Origin: a virus
Direction: 5' to 3' (one strand)
Virus record (IMG/VR): IMGVR_UViG_3300034374_008412
Coordinates: 1 to 56,439 of that record
DNA: 56,439 nucleotides
The notes below the pieces were generated by a model, which made no database searches, had not been told where the DNA came from, and worked only from the letters and a program-made list of their open reading frames with translations. How positions within the stretch are numbered: position 1 is the first letter of the stretch; every line of letters starts with the position of its first letter. Below are positions 31,580 through 38,762 of this stretch, piece by piece. A program made the position numbers and the translations under genes.

Positions 31580-31711
31580 TTAGTTATTTATTTCAATAGA
31601 TGCTTTATTTTTTTTCATTTGGTTATAAATCACAAATGAAACTAAACCGATAATTAATAGGTTGTGAACATTCTGACCACCTAAAAACTTTGGACTTTTA
31701 ATATCAAACAT
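31580..31711 (-). CDS. Small single-span membrane protein (43 aa)
   Basis: ATG 31711 opens 43 codons ending TAA at 31580. The product starts MFDIKSPKFLGGQNVHN, followed by one span (LLIIGLVSFVIYNQM) and a charged tail. It lies just downstream of the terminator that follows the capsid candidate, so its expression needs read-through or a separate promoter. Confidence 0.6.
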   Translation of the reverse strand: MFDIKSPKFLGGQNVHNLLIIGLVSFVIYNQMKKNKASIEINN

Positions 31712-31741
31712 TTTTTATTTTTTTTAAGATTAAACAAAAAA

Positions 31742-31771
31742 AGGTAGGTTTAACTTTAAGCTAACCTACCT
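31742..31771 (-). terminator. Terminator after the capsid candidate
   Basis: AGGTAGGTT (31742-31750) pairs with AACCTACCT (31763-31771). On the - strand the stem is followed by a run of T (complement of the A-run at 31735-31741). It lies 73 nt beyond the capsid candidate's stop and would make a short, abundant capsid transcript with partial read-through into the membrane genes. Confidence 0.75.
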
Positions 31772-31844
31772 TTCAGTATTATACAATTAATAACTTTAAT
31801 CGTAGCAACTTGCTGAAAAGCAAGTCTAATAAGTTAAGACTTTC

Positions 31845-32582
31845 TTATCCTCTTCTTCCTTTCAAAGCACGTAATGCACCTTTTGAAAGTTTTAAAGTTT
31901 CAGATTTTACAAGTCTTGGGTTTCCATAACCTCTAACTGCTCTTCTACCCGTTAAAGTTCTTGCAGTAGATACAGTTTCAGAAGGATAGAAGTAAATCTT
32001 CACAACTGCTGATGCTAATACTGAACTTAATACGATTGCTGTGAAACCATCAATTTTATAAGAGAACTTCACAACTACGATAGTAGATTGTTGCTGATAA
32101 GGGTCAATAGTTGGAACTAAAGTCTTTTGACTTTCATTACCATTAACATCCTTTTGAATTAATGTTAAAGTTTCTAATACTTGGTTAGCAGTAGAAGATT
32201 GGTAATAGGTTTGCCCCACTACGAAACTTTTATTCATTGACTGATACAAAAATTCTTGGTAAGTAACCCCTGCAATTCCCATTGTAATAGAAATCGCTGA
32301 CGAATTTTGCCAATTCGGAGAAGAATAAGCTAACGTACTATACGCACCTAAAATAGTACAAGGAAACGCAGTAGTCGTGTTCGTGTTTGTGATAGATACG
32401 ATGTAAGGTTGAGATGTCGGAGCAGATGCTTGTCCTACTGCCATATCAAACTCATCATCTGCGTAACCATCGAAATCATAATCTTCATCTGCAAAATCGT
32501 AGTCGTCATCCCACCCATCTGCATTGAAGAAATTTTCGTTAGCTTCTTCTTGTGCTTCTGAAAAATATTTTCTTAAATCCAC
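31845..32582 (-). CDS. Candidate major capsid protein
   Basis: A 245-residue protein in three parts. Residues 1-50 are extremely acidic (FFNADGWDDDYDF, DEDYDFDGYADDEFD) with FDG/DGW motifs shared with nearby membrane proteins. Residues 55-200 are strand-rich (TYQEFLYQSMNKSFVVGQTY, LTLIQKDVNGNES, then IDPYQQQ, KIDGFTAIVL, VKIYFYP). Residues 205-245 are basic. The middle resembles my memory of capsid proteins of FLiP-like and other jelly-roll viruses (a Pro-Tyr-Gln-x-Gln stretch before a DG strand). Own promoter, own terminator and position beside the ATPase fit a capsid. The core is short for a double jelly roll, so a single jelly roll is possible. Confidence 0.55.
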   Translation of the reverse strand: MDLRKYFSEAQEEANENFFNADGWDDDYDFADEDYDFDGYADDEFDMAVGQASAPTSQPYIVSITNTNTTTAFPCTILGAYSTLAYSSPNWQNSSAISITMGIAGVTYQEFLYQSMNKSFVVGQTYYQSSTANQVLETLTLIQKDVNGNESQKTLVPTIDPYQQQSTIVVVKFSYKIDGFTAIVLSSVLASAVVKIYFYPSETVSTARTLTGRRAVRGYGNPRLVKSETLKLSKGALRALKGRRG

Positions 32583-32646
32583 TTTTGATAAATTTTTAAT
32601 AATTAATAACTAATTTCTTTTTTTTTCTAATTCAATCCTTCCTTGA

Positions 32647-32766
32647 TTATTCAGCAGAAGCAGACTTTTTTTCAGCCAATTTCTTTTGAACCATTGATGC
32701 GATAATTACACCTCCTGCAACACCTAATGCAGTAAATACAATTCCCATAATTGCTTTCTTGTCCAT
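32647..32766 (-). CDS. Small single-span membrane protein (39 aa)
   Basis: ATG 32766 opens 39 codons ending TAA at 32647: MDKKA, one span (IMGIVFTALGVAGGVIIASMV) and a basic, Ser/Ala-rich tail (QKKLAEKKSASAE). It is the first gene of the capsid transcript. Small membrane proteins co-transcribed with the capsid are common in membrane-containing viruses. Confidence 0.65.
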   Translation of the reverse strand: MDKKAIMGIVFTALGVAGGVIIASMVQKKLAEKKSASAE

Positions 32767-32833
32767 AATTTCAAAATTATTTTTTAGATTAATAAAATGT
32801 TTTTTAATGCCTACTATTCAAATAGCGACACTC

Positions 32834-32887
32834 CAAATTTATTTTATTATACTCAATTAATAGCTATTAATATTATTTTTGAAAATA
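32834..32887 (-). promoter_or_regulatory. Capsid-operon promoter region with operator-like palindrome
   Basis: On the - strand, TAAATTTG (32834-32841) fits the -7 box. Upstream (32870-32887) lies TTTATT-N6-AATAAT, and the 23-nt stretch containing it is repeated at the divergent control region (52833-52855). A perfect -33 TTG at the usual distance is not present. The region from 32767 to 32960 holds no gene that I can support. Confidence 0.5.
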
Positions 32888-32892
32888 AAAAA

Positions 32893-32919
32893 AGCCTATT
32901 GCATTTTTTACAATAGGCT
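32893..32919 (-). terminator. Terminator after the ATPase gene
   Basis: AGCCTATTG (32893-32901) pairs with CAATAGGCT (32911-32919), with a T-run on the - strand side (complement of 32882-32892). It ends the transcript that carries the ATPase and glycosyltransferase genes, and isolates the capsid promoter. Confidence 0.85.
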
Positions 32920-32960
32920 GATATTCAATAGATTATATGTTGCAAATAAATTGCTACATT

Positions 32961-33773
32961 TTATTTATTTGGAATGTACATTTTTACCATTAAATCTTTA
33001 ATATGTTTATGTGCAGTTTCGGGAGTAAACTTTAGCTTACCTTTTGCATCTCTCATATTTAGTAAAGGTTTAACTTTTTTATTGTAATTCAAAGAAATGT
33101 ATTCATCAATAGCTTCTAATATTTGTTTTTTGCTATAATTACCATAGATATATTCATCATCACAATTATATGTAACGTGAAATCTTTTATTTCCATTATG
33201 ATATTGGTTATTAACCATAATCTCTACTAACTTCAATGCTTCGTGCCTATCATCAAACTTTTTATGATGTTTGTCAACTGAATCAGAATTTTTGTGAAAT
33301 CTAATCCAATTTAAGTTTTGCCATACTTTAGGCGATACACGACCAATACTTTGAAAGTGCATAATAATATCAGTAGAGGTATGACGATTAGTACATAAAG
33401 CACCAATAAGGTCATTCGGAGCATAGTCAGAAACATATTTATTGACATCTTCTATTAATAATAACCCCCCTTTGTAATTATCTAAAATAAGTTTTAGTGT
33501 ATCTGCAATTTCAGTTAAACTCATTTTTGAACCATCGGGGTTATATGGTCTTATTCGTCTAACTTCTACTTTTGGATGGTGGCTAAATACTTTAACGTGG
33601 GAAATTGATAAACCCTTTACATTTTCAAATTCATCGTTTACATCAAGTATTAATGCTCTACGAGGTCTAATTGTTGAACCACCTTTAACATATTGCTCTA
33701 TGACTTGCATAGTAGTATATGTTTTTCCTATTCCTTTTTTACCAACTGCAACCCCTAATTGTGCTTCTCTCAT
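32961..33773 (-). CDS. Packaging-type P-loop ATPase (FtsK/HerA, A32/P9-like)
   Basis: A 270-residue ATPase with Walker A GKKGIGKT (11-18), Walker B LLLIED (104-109), TNRH (128-131) and a sensor Gln (141, FQSIGRV), followed by QNLNWIRFHK. This order and compact size match the genome-packaging ATPases of membrane-containing icosahedral viruses. The filamentous-phage Zot-type ATPase is the main alternative, but that family has a membrane span and no capsid neighbour. It would pump DNA into preformed capsids. It overlaps the upstream glycosyltransferase gene by 4 nt. Confidence 0.8.
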   Translation of the reverse strand: MREAQLGVAVGKKGIGKTYTTMQVIEQYVKGGSTIRPRRALILDVNDEFENVKGLSISHVKVFSHHPKVEVRRIRPYNPDGSKMSLTEIADTLKLILDNYKGGLLLIEDVNKYVSDYAPNDLIGALCTNRHTSTDIIMHFQSIGRVSPKVWQNLNWIRFHKNSDSVDKHHKKFDDRHEALKLVEIMVNNQYHNGNKRFHVTYNCDDEYIYGNYSKKQILEAIDEYISLNYNKKVKPLLNMRDAKGKLKFTPETAHKHIKDLMVKMYIPNK

Positions 33774-34567
33774 ATTTTTATATTAAATAAATTTTTAGTT
33801 TCAACTACATCATATATACGTTTACCTAACAAAATTGCTCGTTTACCTAATTCAAAATCTTTAAAATTTTGTACGCAATCTTCAATTTCTTCTTTTGGAA
33901 ATACACTTGATGAGTTATTAAACTTTTTCAAAATATTTTTTCTTACGAATGAATAATGGTGCATCTCTAATTCATCCCTATCAAAAACAATACAATTTCC
34001 TACTTTGCTTTGCCTTGTTTGGTCAATACGGATTGGATAATTTTGGTGTAGTTTATATTCTGTATCTTCTTTTAACTTAATAATAAAAGGTACATAATAG
34101 GTTTCTTTTGGTTCTAATCTATAAAAAGGTTCTTTGTAATATGTAACCATTTGACAAAATGAAGTATCATAATTACCATCAATTATTTCATTAAAGGCAT
34201 AACTAAATTGTTCGGAAGTGTAAAATTCATCGGTGTCCATCATTAACAAGTAGTCGCAACCAACTTCCTTGCAATCATTTAAACCAACATTTCTTTTTAC
34301 TAATTCATTAGCAGTACCACTTTCCCAATAAGTTTCTCCATTATCTAAATACAATACTTCGGGTTCATACTTGATAATATTATCAACTAAACCTTGATTC
34401 ATAAGTTTTTTAGAAATTAATTCACTTGAATTATTATGCTCCCCAAAATTAGAAACCACTTGATAGACTATTGTTATATAATCTACCAAGGGTCTAATTG
34501 ACATAATGGAATGTTCTAAAAGTTCTTCTCCATCAAAAAGGTTATATACTACACCAATTTTATTCAC
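33770..34567 (-). CDS. GT-A fold glycosyltransferase
   Basis: A 265-residue protein with a Rossmann-like start (IGVVYNLFDGEELLEHSI), the metal-binding DxD motif as DTDEF at 111-115 after DYLLMM, and a catalytic-region Tyr/Glu-rich middle. A C-terminal HHYSFVRKN segment is typical of family-2-like enzymes that handle surface sugars. It probably glycosylates a virion or host-surface component. It overlaps the ATPase gene by 4 nt, so the two are co-translated. Confidence 0.8.
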   Translation of the reverse strand: MNKIGVVYNLFDGEELLEHSIMSIRPLVDYITIVYQVVSNFGEHNNSSELISKKLMNQGLVDNIIKYEPEVLYLDNGETYWESGTANELVKRNVGLNDCKEVGCDYLLMMDTDEFYTSEQFSYAFNEIIDGNYDTSFCQMVTYYKEPFYRLEPKETYYVPFIIKLKEDTEYKLHQNYPIRIDQTRQSKVGNCIVFDRDELEMHHYSFVRKNILKKFNNSSSVFPKEEIEDCVQNFKDFELGKRAILLGKRIYDVVETKNLFNIKI

Positions 34568-35235
34568 TATGCTTTGTTTTGTTCTAATTTATCATTAAAA
34601 GCATTGCTTAATCTTCTAATTGCTTTGAACAAATATAGCTTATATTCCATATCGTTTTTATGTTCATCCTCTAATTGACTATACCAATACAACTCATCTT
34701 TAATTTCAGACTTAATTGTTTTGCAATCTTCGGATAAGTTTAACTCAACTAAATTATTTGCAATAGAAGATGCAGTTTCAAATACTTTTTCAAACTCTCC
34801 ATCCTTCATTTCTTCACATTCTTTGTCAAATTGCTTTTTGGCAATATTTTCAAAATGGAATAATTTGTCATTGATTAATTTATTGTGAGTTTCAATCATA
34901 CCTCTAACATCATAAAGTTTGATTTTAACTTCATCCCATTCTACAAATTCTTTTGCTCTTTTATACCTCTTATCATCATCATTCTTAATAGGTGTAAGTT
35001 TTTGTGCTAATAATCTTTCGTATAAAGATAAGTTAGCTTGTAAACTTTGAAGAGTACCTAAATAAATTTTATCGTGTTCAATTACTTTTTTAAAATCTGT
35101 AATTGGAAGTATTCTACCATTCATAGTAGCTTGTTTGCTACCATCTCCTTTTACTTCTTTTACTTTGTTTTCAGCAAATCTTTTTGCTAAATCTTTTGAA
35201 TCTGTTGCTCCTGCAATCTCTTTAATCTTTCCCAT
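34567..35235 (-). CDS. Unknown helical protein
   Basis: A 222-residue, charged, helix-rich protein (LQANLSLYERLLAQK, WSQL-like helices near the end) without membrane segments. It lies between two glycosyltransferases and shares single-base junctions. Possibly an assembly factor; nothing specific is recognised. Confidence 0.7.
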   Translation of the reverse strand: MGKIKEIAGATDSKDLAKRFAENKVKEVKGDGSKQATMNGRILPITDFKKVIEHDKIYLGTLQSLQANLSLYERLLAQKLTPIKNDDDKRYKRAKEFVEWDEVKIKLYDVRGMIETHNKLINDKLFHFENIAKKQFDKECEEMKDGEFEKVFETASSIANNLVELNLSEDCKTIKSEIKDELYWYSQLEDEHKNDMEYKLYLFKAIRRLSNAFNDKLEQNKA

Positions 35236-35383
35236 TGTTTTTTATTTTTGGTTTATGTAAAGTTTTTCTGTTTTTCTTATCTTCAATATATATCGTGTAA
35301 AAGAAATCAAAAAATCTATACACGAATAATAATGCAAAAAAGCATAATATAGTTATTCCCATAACTTTTAAAAAGTAAATCAT
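35222..35383 (-). CDS. Small single-span membrane protein (53 aa)
   Basis: ATG 35383 opens 53 codons ending TAA at 35222, overlapping the stop of the glycosyltransferase upstream and the start of the next gene by 14 nt. One long aromatic span (VMGITILCFFALLFVYRFFDFFY) is followed by a basic tail. An alternative ATG lies one codon earlier at 35386. Confidence 0.6.
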   Translation of the reverse strand: MIYFLKVMGITILCFFALLFVYRFFDFFYTIYIEDKKNRKTLHKPKIKNNGKD

Positions 35384-36150
35384 CATTCGCTTTTATGGTA
35401 TTTCATATATTTAAAATGCCTTCCCCAATCTTCTTTGTTCCAATGAAATGCGTGTACTCCCGTGTGTACCCAATTTTGAACTCCCCTTTGCAATAAATCT
35501 TCTGCAAAATAAGTGTCGGGTGGATTATTACCATTTTCGGGATGCCTAAACTCAAAATGTTGCATTACCTTACGTTTCATTAAGCAACAACCAATACCTG
35601 CAATATATGTAGGTTGTAATTTTCCATTAACGTAAGAATGCCAAAATAAAGAAGACTTAACGTGAAATCTAAATGCTCTCCAATATTCGTGGTTCTTATC
35701 AACTTGTGCTAAACAAGGAGTTCTATTTGCTCCATCTAATATTTGATACAAAGCATTTACAATAGGCTTCCTACATTCTAAAAGTCTTTCTATAACATCG
35801 TGTTGAGGAAATACATCACTTTCTAAATGTAACATATAATCGCAATCACTTTCTAAAAAGTATCTTCTTAATTGATTATGGCTATCTGCCATTTTATCAA
35901 ATACTGAATAACCCGTATAGTCTTTCCAAAATACTTTTAATCCATACTTCTTATTAAGCATCCTTGCATTTTTATTAGTAGCTGAATTATCTGCTACATA
36001 ATATTCTAATCTGCTTTTAGGATAACTAAACTTATTTAAGTTATCTAAAAAAGCATCAAGGCAATAATTTTTACCTTCGTATGTAGGTATAGCTATTAAT
36101 ATCTTTGGTAGATTTTTAGGTTTCTCCTTTTTGACTTCAACGTAATTCAT
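35383..36150 (-). CDS. Family-2-like glycosyltransferase
   Basis: A 255-residue protein with ILIAIPTYEGKNYC at the nucleotide-binding start, an acidic DxD-like ESD (110-112) in YMLHLESDVFPQ, then AGIGCCLMKRKVM and an HxxxN-type C-terminal end (HAFHWNKEDW). Pattern matches GT-A transferases found in phages. Together with the 33770 gene this gives two sugar transferases on the capsid-ATPase transcript, suggesting glycosylated virions. Confidence 0.8.
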   Translation of the reverse strand: MNYVEVKKEKPKNLPKILIAIPTYEGKNYCLDAFLDNLNKFSYPKSRLEYYVADNSATNKNARMLNKKYGLKVFWKDYTGYSVFDKMADSHNQLRRYFLESDCDYMLHLESDVFPQHDVIERLLECRKPIVNALYQILDGANRTPCLAQVDKNHEYWRAFRFHVKSSLFWHSYVNGKLQPTYIAGIGCCLMKRKVMQHFEFRHPENGNNPPDTYFAEDLLQRGVQNWVHTGVHAFHWNKEDWGRHFKYMKYHKSE

Positions 36151-36151
36151 A

Positions 36152-37246
36152 TTATTTCTTTCTTTCCTTTGCTTTTGCTTCTGCGTTTGCCTTATCCATC
36201 TCTTTCTGAACTAAATCGGGATGATTTGTTTCTTGTGGTCTTTTAAATTCGTGAATATTCATTTTCTGCGTTTGAACTTCATATTCTGAATTATCTAATC
36301 CTTGACCGATTTCTGTTTCATCATCCAAAATCATCTCTTGAACCCTTGGTTCTTGTCTTCTTTGCCTTTGAACGGGTATTTCTTCTTCATAAACATCTTC
36401 TTGCTCTACTCGTTCTGCCTTATCAGTCGGAATACCACCTTTTGATTCTTCGTGAATTTCTTTTAGTAGATTCATTGTAGAATTAATAGACTTTTTTAAT
36501 CCTATAAATTGAGTTGTTTTTGCAAGTATGTCTTTACCGAACATAAAGATTAGGTATTGTTCATCAGTCATACCCCAACCTTTCTTCATAAATACCCTAA
36601 TCATAGCAGGGCGAACCTTCATACCAAACTCTCTATCGTAGCTTAACACTTCCTCTGCTTGTTCATTATAACTTTGAACGAACTCGGTTAATGAAACATC
36701 TCCACCACTTTCTAAAGGCATACGCATAGTTCCATCAATTTCATCATTTAAGATTAATTGATTTAGCTTATCTTCGGGAAATTTAGCAAAGTTACTTACT
36801 ACTTTATGTAGTCCTGCATAAGTATCTAAAACTGTATCTACCATTGATTCACAAGCAATTTGTTTTTCTTGTGGTGGTAAATCATTTAATGCAGGATTAG
36901 GATTATCAAAAGGGTTTCCTGCTTCCTCTTCCTCTTCACTTGGAGTATTCATTAAATCATCAAAAGACAAGTCCTGCTCAAATGAAGGTTCGGGAATATC
37001 ATCAGTCAAACCTTCGGCAGTTTTTGGAGTTGCATATTCTCTCTCAACTACATTGTCTGCTAATGGATTATAATTGCCAAAAGTACCTTCCAATGGGTCT
37101 TGGCTTTGTGTTTGTTGAACCTCTGCTTCAAATGGTTCATTGTTCGCTTCCTCTACCACGTTTGCATCTTCTATTTCCATTACTTCTACTTCTTGTTCCT
37201 CTACTATTGGTTCGGGAGTTTTTCTTGGTCTTCCTCTTTTTGCCAT
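36152..37246 (-). CDS. Acidic protein with N-terminal AT-hook
   Basis: A 364-residue protein that begins MAKRGRPRKTPEP, a perfect AT-hook core (Arg-Gly-Arg-Pro) suited to the minor groove of AT-rich DNA. Residues 15-135 are acidic and disordered. A folded helical domain lies at about 135-275 (VVSNFAKFPEDKLNQL, MKKGWGMTDEQYLIFMFG). The C-terminus is charged again. It could organise the viral genome or be a transcription factor for late genes; both are inference. Follows the DnaA-like gene directly. Confidence 0.7.
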   Translation of the reverse strand: MAKRGRPRKTPEPIVEEQEVEVMEIEDANVVEEANNEPFEAEVQQTQSQDPLEGTFGNYNPLADNVVEREYATPKTAEGLTDDIPEPSFEQDLSFDDLMNTPSEEEEEAGNPFDNPNPALNDLPPQEKQIACESMVDTVLDTYAGLHKVVSNFAKFPEDKLNQLILNDEIDGTMRMPLESGGDVSLTEFVQSYNEQAEEVLSYDREFGMKVRPAMIRVFMKKGWGMTDEQYLIFMFGKDILAKTTQFIGLKKSINSTMNLLKEIHEESKGGIPTDKAERVEQEDVYEEEIPVQRQRRQEPRVQEMILDDETEIGQGLDNSEYEVQTQKMNIHEFKRPQETNHPDLVQKEMDKANAEAKAKERKK

Positions 37247-37247
37247 T

Positions 37248-37688
37248 TTATAGATTTTTGTTAATAATATTGTTTTTAAAATCTCTTACCTTAACTTCTA
37301 TTACATCTAACTTGTCAAGTATTCTTTTATCTTCTTGATGGTTAGAATCTAAATATGTTATTTTCTTTATGTATTTAGAAACAACTGAATCGTGTTTCTT
37401 TAAGATTGATGCTATTCTACCTTGCGAATAACCCAAATGTCCTTTTAACTCAACAGAACAAATTGCAAGGGCATTGGTTTTGTCTAAACTACTTTTGCCC
37501 TTTAGAAGTTCTCTTTTTGACATTGAGAAAGCATTACAAACACTTTCAATAATAAATTCTTGCAATATTATATCTTTGTCTTTTGCAAGATTTCTACTAT
37601 TCTTAATTATCTCTAATGTTTTTTCAATTCCTATCTTATCTATTGTCAATACTAATTCTTCAAGAATTGTAAATTCACTTTTGCTCAT
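37248..37688 (-). CDS. DnaA domain IV-like DNA-binding protein
   Basis: A 146-residue protein whose residues 48-112 follow the DnaA DNA-binding domain: VCNAFSMSKRELLKGKSSLDK, a helix with ICSVELKGHLGYSQGRIASIL, then KKHDSVVSKYIKKI, matching the basic loop, the GxS..EIG helix and the RDHSTV signature (here KHDSVV). The ATPase domain is absent. Stand-alone copies could recognise DnaA boxes, regulating replication or mimicking host DnaA. The gene lies downstream of a - strand element at 37724-37736. Confidence 0.7.
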   Translation of the reverse strand: MSKSEFTILEELVLTIDKIGIEKTLEIIKNSRNLAKDKDIILQEFIIESVCNAFSMSKRELLKGKSSLDKTNALAICSVELKGHLGYSQGRIASILKKHDSVVSKYIKKITYLDSNHQEDKRILDKLDVIEVKVRDFKNNIINKNL

Positions 37689-37723
37689 TATTTTGCATTA
37701 AGAAGGTTTAAATTTATGTTGCA

Positions 37724-37736
37724 ATAAATATACGCA
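37724..37736 (-). promoter_or_regulatory. 13-nt element shared with the methyltransferase promoter
   Basis: ataaatatacgca occurs here 36 nt upstream of the DnaA-like gene and again at 51301-51313 upstream of the 51269 gene, in the same orientation. Read on the - strand it is TGCGTATATTTAT, whose TATATTTA is one base off a TAnnTTTG box. Probably a promoter core for late - strand transcripts. Confidence 0.45.
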
Positions 37737-37741
37737 TTATT

Positions 37742-38149
37742 TTAAGATAAGTACCAATCAACTATCTTTTTAGCTTCTTCTAAACCAACTGCAAACTCAC
37801 AATAGTAGCCTTTTAATCTTAATCTTTGTTGAATTTCCTCTTGTTCCTGCAAATGTTTATCAGATTTAATACTTCCATCTTGTTTTAAGATTTTAACATC
37901 ATCTTTTTTCAATTCGATAAAACATCCGTGATAACCTTTTTTGGCTTCCATTATCCACATATCGGGCAATCCACGAGAACTACGACATCTTTTTGCAACT
38001 ATTGATTGACCCATTGTTAGTTTAATACCACTACTTTCGGCAGTAAAAATTATATCGGGATAAACACTTTTAATATACTCTGAAAGGTCTATTTGGACTT
38101 TAGTTTCAAAATTTTTACTTGTTGGTTTTCTTCCTGCTTTAGTGTTCAT
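37742..38149 (-). CDS. VRR-NUC domain nuclease
   Basis: A 135-residue protein with the complete VRR-NUC pattern: E16 in FETKVQIDL, RGLPDM (59-64) with D63, IELKK (78-82) with E79 and K81, Gln-Glu at about 102-104 and the final GYYCEFAVGLEEA. These PD-(D/E)XK enzymes cut branched or flapped DNA and are frequent in phages, often as Holliday-junction resolvases. It would resolve replication or recombination intermediates before packaging. Confidence 0.9.
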   Translation of the reverse strand: MNTKAGRKPTSKNFETKVQIDLSEYIKSVYPDIIFTAESSGIKLTMGQSIVAKRCRSSRGLPDMWIMEAKKGYHGCFIELKKDDVKILKQDGSIKSDKHLQEQEEIQQRLRLKGYYCEFAVGLEEAKKIVDWYLS

Positions 38150-38181
38150 ATCTTGTGAGAAAAATTATAAAGAATAAAAAA

Positions 38182-38224
38182 AGCCAATGGCTAAAAGGAG
38201 TAATCTCAACTTCTACCATTGGCT
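38182..38224 (-). terminator. Terminator after the large-protein block
   Basis: AGCCAATGG (38182-38190) pairs with CCATTGGCT (38216-38224). On the - strand it is followed by a T-run (complement of 38174-38181). It ends the transcript that starts near 51.3 kb and includes the large proteins. The 24-nt loop is long. Confidence 0.75.
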
Positions 38225-38295
38225 AAAACAAACAATCTTTAAAAGCAACTAATACTCAACACAAATCAAGATTGAAGTTGCTACTAAATTAAGAA

Positions 38296-38721
38296 TTAAA
38301 AGTCAAAGAAACCTATCTTTCCTTTAGATTCTTCTTTAGTAGTTGTTGTTGTTGTTTGAGTAGTAGTTGTTTCAGTAGTTTCCATCGTTGGGGTTGATTC
38401 CACTTTTGGAGTTTCTACAACTTTCTTCTCTACAACTTCTTCTTTTACCTTATTTTGGGTCGGAGTTCTTAATTCTTCCTTTTGTTTAGTTTCTAAATAA
38501 TCCCAAATATCGTTTACAATTTGTTCATCGAGTTGGTCTAATTTAGACTTAACATTAGGAGTAATAATATAATCTCCATTTTCATCTTTCTTACCAAAAC
38601 TTGCAACACTTCTTAATGTAGCTTCAACCTTTTTGATTTTAGCTTGAATGTTGTTTGGTAACTCTGCTTTTGTCAAACCCTTTGTTTGTATTAAGGCTTG
38701 ATATGGTAACATTTTTTCCAT
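38296..38721 (-). CDS. Unknown protein with Thr-rich tail
   Basis: A 141-residue protein: a helical N-terminal half (LTKAELPNNIQAKIKKVEATL), then a low-complexity Val/Glu/Thr-rich tail (TETTTTQTTTTTTKEESK) and a hydrophobic end (GKIGFFDF). Not recognised. It is the last gene of the transcript of large proteins and might be a small partner of them. Confidence 0.65.
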   Translation of the reverse strand: MEKMLPYQALIQTKGLTKAELPNNIQAKIKKVEATLRSVASFGKKDENGDYIITPNVKSKLDQLDEQIVNDIWDYLETKQKEELRTPTQNKVKEEVVEKKVVETPKVESTPTMETTETTTTQTTTTTTKEESKGKIGFFDF

Positions 38722-38762
38722 ATTATTTGAATTTTTGGTTTATACAAATTTAAAAAAAAATA

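Noticed and set aside
32961-33773. Filamentous-phage Zot protein as identity of the ATPase
   Set aside because: No membrane span, no filamentous-phage coat or pIII-like genes, and a capsid candidate and spikes are adjacent; packaging ATPase is the better fit.
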